Origin: Symbiodinium natans
Taxonomy: Eukaryota > Sar > Dinophyceae > Suessiales > Symbiodiniaceae
NCBI GenBank assembly: GCA_905221605.1
Contig: CAJNDS010002412.1
Location: 1,085,386 to 1,149,385, forward strand
Direction: 5' to 3'
Length of the DNA: 64,000 bases
The translations under genes and the position numbers were made by a program. Numbering within the stretch: position 1 is the stretch's first letter; each line of letters opens with the position of its first letter. The notes under the pieces are model-generated. The model was not told the DNA's origin, ran no database searches, and saw nothing but the letters and a program-made list of their open reading frames with translations. Positions 21,032 to 31,752 of this stretch are shown in pieces.

Positions 21032-21250
21032 TTAGCCTTCATGCAGGGTTGAGGAGACTTCGGGTTTCTGCAGCACCTTCTTCAAGGAGCGAACATCGGG
21101 ATTTAGGGTATAGGGTTTAGGGCACGCATGGGGTTCAAGTAGCTTTGGGCTGGGGGGAGGAGACGCAACCTTATCCTTCAGAAAGATGCGAGCCAACTGA
21201 GGCAAGTTTCTGAAGGCGTCGTGGATAGAGTCGCCATTCCTCCGCTCCAT
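21032..21250 (-). CDS. Hypothetical protein, 72 aa
   Basis: ATG 21250 starts MERRNGDSIHDAFRNLPQLA, followed by RIFLKDK at a possible donor AAG|GTTGCG. The frame stays open through a short telomere-type tract (PYTLNP) to VLQKPEVSSTLHEG and TAA. Either one exon or two exons with the tract spliced out. Confidence 0.5.
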   Translation of the reverse strand: MERRNGDSIHDAFRNLPQLARIFLKDKVASPPPSPKLLEPHACPKPYTLNPDVRSLKKVLQKPEVSSTLHEG

Positions 21251-21555
21251 GCCGTCATGTGGAGCTGCTCTGATTAGGGCTTAGAGGTTGCGCTCCGACT
21301 CAGGCTGCGCGACGCATCTACTACGCCTATGTTGGCGGTGCTGGCGGCTCTCCCCTAAACCATAGACCCTAAACCACGGGATTCCACCTCAGGCAGATTT
21401 CCAAAGACTGTCGTCATCGCTTCCCAACTAATCCCCAGAACCAACATAAATACTCTGCCTATGAACCCACAAATATCTTACGTAGCATACTACCATAAGA
21501 AAACGCGTAGGGGTTTGGGGCTCTTGAGGTACAGCCCTGAACCCCAAACCCTATA

Positions 21556-21931
21556 ATGCTGCCTAGGGGCATCAGCGAGAATAGCATCTCCGCTGCGCTA
21601 GTCGGATCTGCAAACATCGCGGACTTCCTCAAGACGGCTCCGAAGACAAGGTTTAAGGGTAGGGTTCAGGGTTCAGGGTTCAGGGTTCAGGGTTCAGGGT
21701 TCAGGTTTCAGGGTTCAGGGTTCAGGGTTCAGGGTTCAGGGTTCAGGGTTCAGGGTTCAGGGTTCAGGGTTCAGGGTTCACGGTTCACGGTTCAGGGTTC
21801 AGGGTTCAGGGTTCAGGGTTCAGGATTTAGGGTGTAGGGTTTAGGCTTGCTTCAGCCCAAGCCCATCCAAGCCCTCAAACTGCCATGACGCCCTGGCATT
21901 TGTTCGTGTCATTTTGGAGAGCCGATCATGA
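21556..21931 (+). CDS. Hypothetical protein, two exons, 56 aa
   Basis: ATG 21556, exon 1 to 21650 (SISAALVGSANIADFLKTAP) at donor ACAAG|GTTTAAGGG. Exon 2 is 21856-21931 after GGCTTGCTTCAG (CHDALAFVRVILESRS, TGA). Total 171 nt, in phase. The intron is almost wholly a TTCAGGG array. The minus strand of 21841-21993 is also open (LEMELRVVCKIEQASLSGHP), so the second exon's strand is uncertain. Confidence 0.4.
21657..21842 (+). repeat. TTCAGGG variant array (about 24 units)
   Basis: Telomere-type heptamer with T to C at position 3 (TTCAGGG), homogenised over about 160 bp and flanked by TTTAGGG at the end. Confidence 0.95.
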
Positions 21932-22039
21932 AACGACGGATGCCCTGAAAGACTTGCTTGCTCAATTTTGCACACTACTCGCAGCTCCATCTCCAGGTTT
22001 AGGGGGTTTGGAGTATGCAGTTGAGCTGGAGGCAGGGAA

Positions 22040-22115
22040 GCAGTGAGAAAGAGAGAGAGAGAGAGAGAGAGCGACATGAACCTATGTGTATATATATATA
22101 TACACATATGTAGGG
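22040..22115. repeat. GA and TA microsatellites
   Basis: (GA)n then TATATATA runs. Confidence 0.9.
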
Positions 22116-22379
22116 GGCCACACTCCCGGAAGGGAAGAGCCAGACCACTGTTACGTCACGAAACCTGACATCTCAGAGAGGCCCCAAGCCCCGAACACAC
22201 ACTACACGACAAGTCTCCAGAAGAGGCATACTCCCAGGAGGATGAAGGCAAAGAAGAACCTCGTGTGAGGCTTGCTGGTTATCAGGGTGGTGATTATAGG
22301 GTGTATATTGATTCCAATATAAGGGGATTCAGAGTTTTGGGATGATGGGGTTTGGAAGTTTAGCCGTCTTTCGGTGCTG

Positions 22380-22700
22380 TTGAGATCCTTTTGCTTTGTG
22401 TCTGTGTGTGTGTGTTGCTTCCTTACTTGGGGAGAGGGACGAAGCAGGGGTAGCTTGAAAAGCTATGTGGGAGTGTGGGAGTGCAGCCCCCTGGACTCTG
22501 TAAAAGCAGGGGTAGCTGCTTACTTCCCGGCTTTAGTTGCTGGAAGTCTTGCCCCATACCGACAAAACTGCGTAGCGGTTAGTACCTCTTCCAGCCCCAA
22601 AAGCCCGCGTGAACAAGAAGTGATACCTCTGGGTTCTATGCCAAAGGAGTGTGCAGGACTGGTCCCAATCGGTTATGCAGCGATTGTAGGGTGGGCCTAG
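22380..22700 (+). CDS. Possible ORF antisense to a minus-strand model
   Basis: Open for 108 codons with a hydrophobic N-terminus, ending GYAAIVGWA. The overlapping minus frame 22533-22907 has the better start context. Only one is likely real. Confidence 0.25.
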   Translation: MRSFCFVSVCVCCFLTWGEGRSRGSLKSYVGVWECSPLDSVKAGVAAYFPALVAGSLAPYRQNCVAVSTSSSPKSPREQEVIPLGSMPKECAGLVPIGYAAIVGWA

Positions 22701-22769
22701 TCTACTCTTCCATGGGCTTCTCCTGCTCACACTGTGCCAGAAAGAAAAGAGCGTGGCGGGAGTGGGGGG

Positions 22770-23075
22770 GGGGGGGAACATCAGCGGTTTGCGCTTAGAG
22801 ATTAGGGTGATGCCATGGCACGGCGCCACCGAGAAGAAGAGCTGCATGATGCGAATCCCACTGCGCGCAATGGTGTGGAAGGCAATGAAGTAGCCTGAGA
22901 GCTCCATGCGCTCTAAACCCTGTACACCCTAAACCCCTAAACCCCATAAACCCTGTAAAACTCCCTATGAGCCACAGAAGCCCTACATAACCCAGAAGAC
23001 GACACTCCACATGCCCTCCGAGGGGCTCGGAAAGCTCTCGAAGTACTGGATCATGTTCCTGGCGATGTCAAAGGG
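22770..23075 (-). CDS. Hypothetical protein, possible membrane-associated
   Basis: The upstream exon (about 22993-23075) reads FDIARNMIQYFESFPSPSEG then MWSVVFW at GTTATG. The next, after GTACAGGGTTTAGAG, reads MELSGYFIAFHTIARSG and IRIMQLFF. The first stretch faintly resembles a channel pore helix, but no selectivity filter follows, so no function is assigned. The intron contains GGTTTAGG units. Confidence 0.4.
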
Positions 23076-23499
23076 TCTCGGGGTTAGAGTTCAAGGCTCA
23101 AGGTCGAGGGTGTGGTGAGTAGAGGTTGCTAGGGGGTGCGGACTCAAGATGAGCAGTAGCGCGAGGTCGACAGCTTCGTGCGCGACTGCATGCCAAAATT
23201 GTTCCCTCTCGGCCAGAAAGCCGCGTCAAACAAGACTCCTAATAGCGAAGCTTAACGCATAAACCCTACTTGATGCACGGGCCAAGGGGCAGCCATGTCA
23301 AAAAGCAGCTGAACCCAACCTTACAAGGCAGCTGAGAGGGATGCTCTGGGACCTCTGTCCCAGAATTACCCTAAACCCTAAACCCCTGTCAACCACCCCT
23401 AACAGCTCCGAACCCTTACGTAAGCCCTAAAGACCTGAAGTGTAGACTCCCCAAGCCCCAAAGCCTACAATTCCCTGAGCCTTTTTTTCGACATTGGTA

Positions 23500-23648
23500 C
23501 CCGGTTTGGGTTTATAGGGCTTGTAGGGATTTTGGGTTTATGGCGAGTTTATCGGGTTTGTAGGGTTTACAGGGCTTATAGGGCTTGTAGAGTTCACAGG
23601 GTTTACAGGGTTTGCAGGGTTTAGGGCTTCGGGTTTAGGGTTTAGGGC
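23500..23648 (+). repeat. Degenerate G-strand array (TTTAYAGGG / TTTGTAGGG)
   Basis: Mixed 8-9 bp variants. An island 23681-23735 then follows acceptor TTCACTTCAACTAG and ends at TT|GTTTAGGG, a possible plus exon. Confidence 0.7.
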
Positions 23649-23778
23649 ACAGTCAAGCTTCTCTCTTTCACTTCAACTAGAGGTGTTTAGCAGGCTGCTG
23701 CTTTTTCGTCACCCAAGGTCCACGCGTGGGCTGTTGTTTAGGGTTTAGGGTTTCGGGTACTTCCCAAACCTTATAAAC

Positions 23779-23872
23779 CCTCAAGAGCCCTGAAGTCAGT
23801 GTGAATCCCGGGTGCCCACATAAAGCGCTGGCCAATCTCCGGGCGGGAGCGCAGGCATTCGACAGCGGCGAC
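23779..23872 (-). CDS. Exon of an unrecognised minus-strand gene
   Basis: Acceptor TTCGGACGATTTTGCAG, open 31 codons (VAAVECLRSRPEIGQRFMWA), donor GAGG|GTTTATAAGG. No family recognised. Confidence 0.42.
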
Positions 23873-24077
23873 CTGCAAAATCGTCCGAAGTGTTCTGGGT
23901 ACGGGGCTTCTTTCGGGGTTTAGGCTTCTTTTGCCACCCGCCAAGCTCTTGGCATGTGCTGCGAAGACGACTTAGGGTTCGGGGTAGTTGCGGGGTCCTC
24001 AAGACAGACAAACTTCCTGCCCAAGGCAAGGGCCCTAACTCCAGCAGCCTGGTATCACCCTCAATCTCCTGACAATA

Positions 24078-24160
24078 CTTGGAGGTTCATGGTACTTCTT
24101 AGCCAAGTATAGCTGTACTTATAACCATATTAGAGCACTTAAGGGGCTTCTAAGTGGGTG
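24078..24160 (+). mobile_element. MITE-I, left-half copy
   Basis: TACTTGGAGGTTCATGGTAC and CCAAGTATAGCTGTACTTA match the complete copy at 60939. The right end is missing. Confidence 0.65.
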
Positions 24161-24182
24161 GTCGGGCAACTTTGCATGAGAG

Positions 24183-24272
24183 ATGGCGGGGCCGTTTGGG
24201 TTTTCTTCGCGTCACAGCAAGAGGATGCTAGAAGTCGACCTCGCTCAACAAGCAATAAACCCTAAACCCTAA
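24183..24272 (+). CDS. Possible short ORF ended by a telomere-type array
   Basis: ATG 24183, 29 codons (MAGPFGFSSRHSKRMLEVDL ... NPKP). The last four codons and the stop come from CCCTAAACCCTAA. Confidence 0.25.
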   Translation: MAGPFGFSSRHSKRMLEVDLAQQAINPKP

Positions 24273-24595
24273 ACCCTAAGCCCTACACCCTACACCCCCT
24301 AAACCCTAACCCCTAAACCCCTAAACCCCTAAACCCCTAAACTCCAAACCCCCCCTCACCCCCCTAAATTCAGAATCTAGCCCTTTTGCAAGTGAGAAGC
24401 CAGTTGCACGCCGTTGGATGCCAGAGCTATGGCCCACCTGGGTAGGCTCAGTCAGGATCAGAGAGCAGGGCATCTCAGCTTTGAACCCTAAACACCCAGT
24501 ACTTCCAAGCCCTGAGCCCCCGACCCTCCCAAAAATCCCCAAGACCTGAAACCCCAAACCCCCCCTCCCCCCACCCCAAATCCCAAAAGCCTAAC

Positions 24596-24639
<44 letters not shown>

Positions 24640-26190
24640 ACCCCAAATCCCAAAACCCTCATCCCCAAGATGCCCCTTTCTGATCACTGAACTGCCCAAA
24701 ACTTCCGGGCGCGGCCTTTTGTTCAGGGTGGCATAGAAGAACCGAACATGCAAGTTGAGAGTAAAGAGGGAGTATGCAGAGTAGCGCTGAAGGATGTTGT
24801 TACTGGGCTTAGGGTGCTGTCTATAGGGTTAAGGGTATTCGGGCACTGTAGCGGGGTTCTGGGTTAGGATGTTGCCCCGAACATCCCAAAGTTTAGGGTG
24901 ATGGAGTGCCCAGACAATGCTTCAAGGAAAGCCCAGGCCGCCAAATTGAGAGCATCGAGGCCACGTCCTGGCAAATGAGGCAGCACAAGCCTTTAGGGCT
25001 CTCGGGTTTTAGGCTTTCGGGTTTAGGGTCCTAAACCCAAAACATCCCATAGCCACAGTACGCACAATAGCCAGGGGGAACGTCCCAACAGAAGCCCATC
25101 TCAACAAGAGGGAACTGCAACTGGGGTCGAGGTACCTGCACGAAACCCGACATCCAAACCCTAGACCCTAAACCACTGTTCAGCAGGCTTGAGAATCTCG
25201 CCCCAAAACCCTAAACCCTGAGTTGGGTTTGGGGGAGTTTAACGGTTGGGGGACAAACCCTAAACCCTAAACCCTACACCCTAACTAAACCCTTAACGCT
25301 AGACCCTAGACCCTCCCTCGAGCCTCATCCCCTGAAGCCTAGACCCCAAACCCTATCAGTCCAAAACGCGTCGGAAGCCCCTAAGCCCTAAGCGGACCTG
25401 GGCGGAAAGCTGGGCCCAGGTCTGCGAGGAGGCCCGGAAAGCTCGGATCACACGAAAGCTCCTGTGGGGTAGGGCTCCAAATTCAGGAGTGGGTTCAGGG
25501 TTTATAGGGTTTAGGGTTTAGGGTTTAGGGTTTAGGGTTTAGGGTTTAGGGTTTAGGGTTTAGGGTTTAGGGTTTAGGGTTTAGGGTTTAGGACCTAAGG
25601 TTGGGCTTGGGGGGGTTTCGGGGTTTGGGGTTTGGGGCTTGCGACTCAGGTCCCCCCCACTCTTGTTGTGGTCCTGTGCTGGGGTTGCGTTTAGGGTTTG
25701 CAGGGTTTGCGGTGCAGGGTTGAAGACCCAAACCCTAAACCCTAAACCCTAAACCCTAAACCCTACACCCAGCAAATAGGGCTTGGTGACTTTGGCCTCT
25801 CCAGGCTCTTATACGCTGAAGGTGTTTGATGGCCAGCGTGGTGCACGACAGACTTTTAAGGGACTTTTGGGATGTGAGTTTGATGGCCAGCGTGGTGTTC
25901 ACAGAGTCATTCTCACATGCGGCTCCCTATCTTGTTGAGGGTTTAGGACTCAGCTTATAGGCTCTGGGGCTGGTGTTTTTGGGAATTGGGAAAGTAGGGA
26001 TATCCCCTACCACCGGGCAGAATCGCACTTTGGACCCAGCAACAGAGCAAGACAAGCACAAGCAACAAAAAAACGCCTAAACCTTCGTAACGTGAAGAAA
26101 AATGCTGAGCTGTGCTGCTTGCCTGTCAATGGCTACCAGCAACTCTTGTGTGCTTGATGGCTTCGGTTCAGGTATGAAACATTGCACGAC
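24255..26190. other. Array-rich stretch without a supported gene
   Basis: CCCTAAA arrays (24255-24355, 25255-25290, 25730-25770), TTTAGGG arrays (25493-25592), a C run of about 41 bp (24598-24638), and short unique islands. ATG at 26102 opens a short frame ending CAG|GTATGA, which may be the first exon of the next gene, but the phase does not fit the simplest joint. Confidence 0.6.
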
Positions 26191-26218
26191 TTCAACTAAG
26201 TTGGCCCTTTACTTTCAG

Positions 26219-26752
26219 CCACGTGAGAAGGTTTTCCGAAACAAGCTCCTCTCGGCCTTATAGGCTAGCCAGTTCCTTGGGGACGAAATGAGCCCTAAAA
26301 TTGGGGGCCATATACCCTGACTACTATAATTCTTATTAAGGTATATGAACCATAAACCCTTTTAGGGTTCATGTCGTCCCCAGATGCAGTGCCAGCAGTC
26401 CCAGAACCTCTACGACCACTCATGTTCCGATCACAGTCGTCCTCCGGATCTTCCGCAGGATGAGAAGGACGGAGAGCACCTTTGTTTTTGCTGCAGAGGA
26501 GCTCACAAGTAGTCGATGTTTCTCAGGGACTAGATGGTACCCTTATGACAACATACCCTAGTAAGTACCAGGCATATGTCATTGCCCCAAGGAAATTCGT
26601 AAGTATTTCACACCAACCGGAGAACCTGGGTGCCTGCATTCCCTATTTCCTACAAGCAAAAAGTGGAGCCTTCATGATGCGGCTAGATATCTTGTGGCCG
26701 CGCCACAGCTGACACGGCGTTACAGCATCCTCAACCCTTTAAGACGCTCAAC

Positions 26753-26757
<5 letters not shown>
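26219..26757 (+). CDS. Hypothetical protein, four exons, one intron made of MITE-A
   Basis: No family recognised. Exons 26219-26271 (acceptor CCCTTTACTTTCAG), 26384-26423, 26459-26560 (acceptor GGATCTTCCGCAG, donor CCCTA|GTAAGTACC) and 26657 to about 26757 (acceptor CCTATTTCCTACAAG) join in one phase. Sequence includes TFVFAAEELTSSRCFSGTRW and LHDAARYLVAAPQLTRRYS. The first intron, 26272-26383, is essentially a complete MITE-A, starting GTTCCTTGGGG and ending CGTCCCCAG. The 3' end runs into an AT microsatellite, so the stop is not located. The second intron is only 35 bp. Confidence 0.58.
26272..26383 (+). mobile_element. MITE-A copy forming an intron
   Basis: Ends CCTTGGGGACG / CGTCCCCAG with the family core. 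It occupies the whole interval between two in-phase exons. Confidence 0.75.
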
Positions 26758-26804
<47 letters not shown>

Positions 26805-26960
26805 TACATTTATATAATATAATATTATATTATAGTATATATTATTATATATTATATATTATATATTATATATTATATATTCTATTATATATATACATAT
26901 ATTCTATATATATAAATAAATAAATAAATAAATAAATATATATATATATATATATATCGC
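26757..26960. repeat. AT-rich microsatellite
   Basis: (TA)n, TATTA and AAATA runs of about 200 bp, then (CA)n at about 26980. Confidence 0.95.
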
Positions 26961-27333
26961 AGGGCTTCCAGGCAACCAACACACACACACACACAAATCT
27001 CCGCAACATTCGGGCGCTGCCATGCCACCGCCTAGCATGGCACCAGCATCAATATAACGAAACTAATCTAGGGGCCTCAACAATTGGAATAGGGTTTGGG
27101 GGCGGGGGGCGGGGGGGGGGGGGGGTGTATTGTTAAAGACTTATACAGGGACCACAAGGGAATAATATGAGTCATTCTTCCGACCCCCGATATTATGCCT
27201 TGAATTGATCATGGGGTCCTTCACGTGATTTACAGAATGTTCTTTAAGGAGGGGTACTGGGAATAGATATTAATGCTTATTCCGACACCTCTTTTAATCA
27301 ATAGAGCCTCTGGCTGGTGATCTTCCATTGCAG

Positions 27334-27427
27334 CTGGGCGGCCGCGAGAGCACCGACAGAGATCGACAGTACATGCATGTACTGCCAGTCCTGCAAGTGC
27401 GGGAAGTCTATGATTATCTTTTGAAGA
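27334..27427 (+). CDS. Exon of an unrecognised plus-strand gene
   Basis: Acceptor GATCTTCCATTGCAG, 31 open codons (MHVLPVLQVREVYDYLLK at the end), donor AAGA|GTTTAGGG leading into a TTTAGGG array (27428-27486). A poly-G tract is at 27105-27126. It may belong to the 26219 gene. Confidence 0.5.
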
Positions 27428-27780
27428 GTTTAGGGTTTAGGGTTTAGGGTTTAGGGTTTAGGGTTTAGGGGTTAGGGGTTAGGGTGACAATCGACAAAAG
27501 CAAACTCTCTGCAGAAGCATGAAGTCATCTCTGAGTGCAAGTCTGTTTCAAGCGGTTGGTGGATGTCTCACCCCTTCCTCAAGAACATATTTGTAACGCT
27601 ACCTGATAAGGGACCCCCAACTTTAATAAGGCAGGTATTTGAACGCGGAGTTTTGAACCTTAAGCGGTCACGGATTGCCGTGCTCTAGCAAAGTTCTGGG
27701 GATTGTATAGGTAATCTGTATTTCATAGCTAGGGAAGTGCCGTAAGAGGGGCAAAAGGGGGGATATAATTAAGGGGTTTA

Positions 27781-28002
27781 TCATGGGGGTGCCGTGTTGA
27801 CCCTTACCAACCGGGAACCGAGGCAGAAACGCAGGAAACTGCCCGCACCTGAAGCACCACTCTCGACGAGTACCCTCGCAAACCCCTTATCCTCTGCCGC
27901 CCCCCCCCGCCTTGGCTTGACAGTCTGTGGCGGTGGCATCCTCCCAGAGGATCCCACTTTGGCAGGAATTTGGGCTTCAGGGCTTTTTGGACGTTTCATC
28001 AC
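27781..28002 (-). CDS. Hypothetical basic Pro-rich protein
   Basis: ATG 28002, open 73 codons (MMKRPKSPEAQIPAKVGSSG ... ARVLVESGASGAGSF). The opposite strand is open too (79 codons). Preferred for its start context (GTGATGAAACG) and Lys/Pro content. No family recognised. Confidence 0.35.
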   Translation of the reverse strand: MMKRPKSPEAQIPAKVGSSGRMPPPQTVKPRRGGAAEDKGFARVLVESGASGAGSFLRFCLGSRLVRVNTAPP

Positions 28003-28566
28003 CTTCAGACGAGTTTTGGGGTTGAGGGTTTAGGGTCTGCGGGTGTCGGGTTTAGGGTTTTCGGACCAGTGATTTTGAGGCTTGAACACTTCGCATATGG
28101 AGGGGGTGGAGGGTCCTGGCAACCTACCGGCCTAACTCTAAACCCTTAACCAGAAAACCTAAACCCTAAACCCTAAACCCAAACCCCAAAACCCTAAACC
28201 GGCCTAACTCTGAGGATTTGTGTAGGGCGGCTTGGGAGTCTTCTTCTGTGGGCTGCTGAGGTGTCAGAGTTGATGGGGTTCAGGGCTAAGAAAAAACGCC
28301 AAACCTATAGGGTTTCGGAGTTGGGGGGCCCATGATCAGAGCTCAGCCCGAATTTAGGGGCGGCGGGTGTAGTCTGCAAGGAGGTGATGCAGAATGGCTT
28401 CTTGCGCCGTCAGGTTGAGCTCAAAATCGAATGCCCTACACACACACACACTGGACTTGAAGAAATAAGTTCAGATAGGGGTACAGTCATAAAGCCTACT
28501 CCCCAAACCCCAAACCCATAACGCAAATCCTAAACCCATGACCCTGTCTGCCCCCCCCCCCCCCCC

Positions 28567-28622
28567 GCTCCAGAATCGTGCGGAAGTCCCCAGCTGCCCG
28601 GCCGTCGAATGTCCTGGGATCC
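28567..28622 (-). CDS. Possible short exon beside a poly-C tract
   Basis: A minus frame from ATG 28622 reads MDPRTFDGRAAGDFRTILER and runs into the C/G tract 28552-28566. Confidence 0.25.
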
Positions 28623-28707
28623 ATGATATATGATTCATATTGACATGAAACAAATGCTAATTATTGTCATTAATACTTATTATGCTTATGGACAGTTGAA
28701 CTTTGGA

Positions 28708-30221
28708 TTAAGGCGCCCTGCCCAGATCTTGAAAATGTCGGGCACTTATCGAAGATGATTCTTCTGCTGGGCTCTCTTCATGCTTGAACTTTCGCATTTG
28801 GTTCCTGAGTCCTTCTCTCCCTCTCTCTGGCTTGCTCGCTCCTGGCCTCGCATACCAGTCCCCTTCAACATTTTTGAGCCCTGAGCAATGGCGTCACAAA
28901 AACTCGAAACCCAAGACCCAAAACCCTAAAACCCTAAACCCTACATGTTGCAGCTCGTCTCTCAGCAAGTAAGCCGGGACTCGTGGCAATGTCCCAGCGG
29001 TAGACGCACTGGAAGCCTCTGGCTTCCGACAAAGTCTTGGAAAAAGACTTAAGCAAGCCCCCCGACCCCCCGCAGTACCCACTTATTCGCAAGGGAGCCC
29101 TCAACCCTGAACTAACCTGCCTAAACCCTCAGCCCCTCAGCCCATACATCAAGAGTCATGTCAGCTGAGGCTTGGACAGTTCGTCACCTGAGGGGCAAGA
29201 TCTATTCTGTGGTTTGATGGGTTTGGGGCCGTACTACCCCCCTACTACCCCCCTACTACCCCCCCTACTACCCCCCCGACCAACCCCGCAACCCTAAACC
29301 CTAAACCCCTACTACCCCCTTACTACCCCCTATACGACCCCATATATACTCCAGCCTGTTGCGGGCCGCAGATGTAGCCGATCTCGTCGAAGCGCTGCTG
29401 AGCGCTGATCTCTCGCACGAGGGGCCTCCCATCCAGGCTCTGGATCAACATGACACTGCTTTTGTTGTGTTTAGGGTTTAGGGTTTGGGGTTTGGGGTTT
29501 AGGGTTTAGGGTTTAGGGTGGGCGGGGGGGGGGGGGGGGGGGGCTCTATCTTTTGAATGATGGCCTTAACAAGAAAAGCCCACATCTCTTAGATCGCCCC
29601 CCCCCCCCCCCAGGAAAGTTTTCGGGAGGCATCGCTTGATTTCTAACGACCCTCAGAAGCAAAGTTGAAAACCCTGAAAACTCCATGCAGCCTCCTAGTA
29701 AGAATCCTCAAGCCAACTTTTGTGAAGGCGATTGCTCTGAACCTCTCTCTTATCGAGCCAAAAAAGAAACGCGGCCTTTCAGGTCCTCAATAAGGACATC
29801 AAAACTATACCCCCCTTAGAACCTTAATAAAAATACTATTTTTAATATCCTCTTGGGTTTTACATAAACAAAAATAAAAAAAATCCCAAGGGGGAAAAGA
29901 AAACACCAGGGAGGCTCGGCTCAGGCCCGCGCAAGAGATCCAGGTCGAAGATGAAGGGGAAGAGATCTTGGCTCTCTTTGGTTTCTGGGTCGAGGCACCA
30001 TGTTTGGAGTGGGTTTTGGGGGGATTTTGGGGACTCCTTCTGGGTCTGGGAGTATATGTGGTGGTGAGGGGGGGGGGGGGGGGAAGAAAATTGAAATTAG
30101 GGTTGTCGGTGTATTTTCACCAAGGACCTCAAGAATCTGGGTGTAGGGCACCGGCTGCCACAACACTACAGAGGCACCACGCTTACGAAGAAGTCTGTCT
30201 GTTGCGGTTGCGCAGGCCACC
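28708..30221 (-). CDS. Hypothetical protein, at least six exons (5' end not found)
   Basis: No family recognised. Exons in order: 30221-30128 (DRLLRKRGASVVLWQPVPYT), 30039-29907 (PETKESQDLFPFIFDLDLLR), 29651 to about 29600 (edge unsure), 29455-29350 (QSLDGRPLVREISAQQRFDE), 29047-28945 (ARGFQCVYRWDIATSPGLLA) and 28880-28708 (GDWYARPGASKPERGREGLR ... FQDLGRAP, TAA). The last three join in phase without adjustment. Exon 29455 starts after CCCTAAACACAACAAAAGCAG, and exon 28945 ends at CAT|GTAGGGTTTAGGG, the array-flanked pattern seen in the oxidoreductase gene. The last exon has 57 open, charged codons. MITE-B lies in one intron. Confidence 0.6.
29460..29520 (+). repeat. TTTAGGG array
   Basis: On the minus coding strand this is the CCCTAAA array before the acceptor of exon 29455. 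A G run of about 20 bp follows at 29523. Confidence 0.9.
29806..29900 (+). mobile_element. MITE-B copy
   Basis: CTTAGAACCTTAATAAAAAT and ATCCTCTTGGGTTTTACATA, as in the copies at 325 and 50943. Confidence 0.65.
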
Positions 30222-30341
30222 CTGAACCCTGAACCCTAAACCCTTTTGCATCCAGGTCCCCAAACCCTTAACCCTAAACAAACCTTGTGTTTTCTCGCCG
30301 AGATGCCCTGGAGGTAAAGCTCCGGCCTCTTGTGCCCCAGC

Positions 30342-30440
30342 CATGCCTTTCGCTCCACGGGGATGCTCTGCCTGGCGAGAGGAAGAAAAGAACCCTACTT
30401 TTCTTCCAACCCCTAAACCCTACACCTACACCCAAAATTG
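30342..30440 (+). CDS. Possible first exon
   Basis: After CTTGTGCCCCAG, ATG 30342 opens MPFAPRGCSAWREEEKNPTF, then decayed CCCTAAA-coded residues and a stop. It may begin the next gene, but no donor was found. Confidence 0.28.
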
Positions 30441-30576
30441 CTAAACCTTAAACCCTAAACCCTTTTTTAACCTTAAACCCTAAACCCTAAACCCTAAACC
30501 CTAAGGAACGCAGACTTTCGGAAAGTAGCATACAACCTCAGAGGTTGTCCACCGCATTTCGCTGTTCTCTCAACAG

Positions 30577-31263
30577 GGCCGGAGTTGGGGACTGAAAGTT
30601 GCAGGCTTTGGTGTCTCAAAGGCCCGAATTCTGAGACCAATTCTATCCAGGGTTTAGGGTTTAGGGTTTAGGGTTATCTAGAATAGGGGAGGGCCACCGA
30701 CCCCAAGTCGCATGAAGAACGAGTCCGTGCGATGAAGCAACTATGCATCGAGGATGCTGGGCGCCGTCGCGAAAGAACACGTTCACGTTCAGCAAGTCCT
30801 GACATTGGCTTACTGGGTTAAGGGTTTAGGGTTTAGGGTTTAGGGGGTTACAAGCTGATGGTCCTTGCAACTGCGTTCTCACAGAGACCAACACCGACAC
30901 CTGCTTGAGAGGGAGGTAAATCAACTCGACAACCTCAACCCACTCTTGGAGCGAAGGGAGGCCTGTAATGCCCAACACCCAACGAAACAAAAAGCCCCAG
31001 GGAGAGGGTCAATGTCAGGATTTTGTCGAGAAAAAAAGTATCTGAGCAGTGCTCTTGCGTGACACCGCTCTAATTACCAAGCATGGTTGCCTTACAGGAA
31101 GGGAAGCCCCATTTCAGATGCATGCTGACTGACGTTGTCAGAAGCCATGAGCGCCAACAGTCTCGAATCAGGGTTGCCATATGACGACACATTGGAGCCC
31201 ACTCTTCCCTGCCACTCAAATCGAAACGCATCTCATTCCAGCACACTGCCTTTATCACCCTAA
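30577..31263 (+). CDS. Hypothetical Arg/Ser-rich protein, five to six exons
   Basis: No family recognised, although exon 2 has an RS-type stretch (RRRERTRSRSASPD) like splicing-related proteins. Exons 30577-30651 (acceptor CTGTTCTCTCAACAG, donor CCAGG|GTTTAGGG), 30708-30816, 30885-30915 (acceptor GCGTTCTCACAG, donor GGGAG|GTAAAT), 31001-31037 and 31098-31172 (acceptor GGTTGCCTTACAG, reading CMLTDVVRSHERQQSRI) keep one phase. The end is either TGA 31182 or, with a very short 25 bp intron, a stop formed by the CCCTAAA array at 31261. The introns at 30652-30707 and 30817-30884 open with three TTTAGGG units each. Confidence 0.55.
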
Positions 31264-31515
31264 ACCCTAAACCCTAAACCCTAAACCCTAAACCCTAAAA
31301 CCCTAAACCCTAAACCTAAAACCCTAAAACCCTAAACCCCAAAACCCTGACCAAAGCAACCTCCACCCGTTAAGACTCTCCAAAGTCGAAGAACCTTCAG
31401 GCTCATGTACCCCTAGCCCTTAAGCCCTGAACCCTAAGCCCTAAGCTAAACCCTAAGCCCAAGCCCCTAAGCCCTAAGCCCTAAGCCCTAAGGCCCTAAG
31501 CCCTAAGCCCTAAAC
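31258..31515 (+). repeat. CCCTAAA then CCCTAAG arrays
   Basis: About ten CCCTAAA units (31258-31345), then a separate homogenised CCCTAAG block (31410-31515). Confidence 0.95.
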
Positions 31516-31694
31516 CGATACACTCTTCCTGCTACCCTCAAACTCATCCAAACTTGTGAGTCTCTACAAGTAGCCCTCATCCTTGTGTATGAGCCCAAAG
31601 ATAATACCCGAAGCCCTAAACCCTAAACCCTAGCCCTAAACCCTAAACCCAGTAATTGGGGAGAGAGTCTGGGCTAACCAGCTCGTACCGAACG

Positions 31695-31752
31695 ATGGAG
31701 CGGTTGTTGATCATGAAATGGTTCGTGATCCTGGTCACACTGGTGCTTGTTG
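31695..31752 (+). CDS. First exon with signal-peptide-like sequence
   Basis: ATG 31695 gives MERLLIMKWFVILVTLVLV at donor TTG|GTAATT. Hydrophobic core after two basic residues. Downstream exons were not found. 31755-32100 is G-type degenerate repeat. Confidence 0.42.

Noticed and set aside
23035-23075. Potassium-channel pore helix
   Set aside because: A faint similarity only (FESFPSPSEGMWSVVFW). No TVGYG-type filter follows.
24475-24753. Gly-rich 92-codon minus ORF
   Set aside because: Translation of a poly-C/G tract with its flanks.
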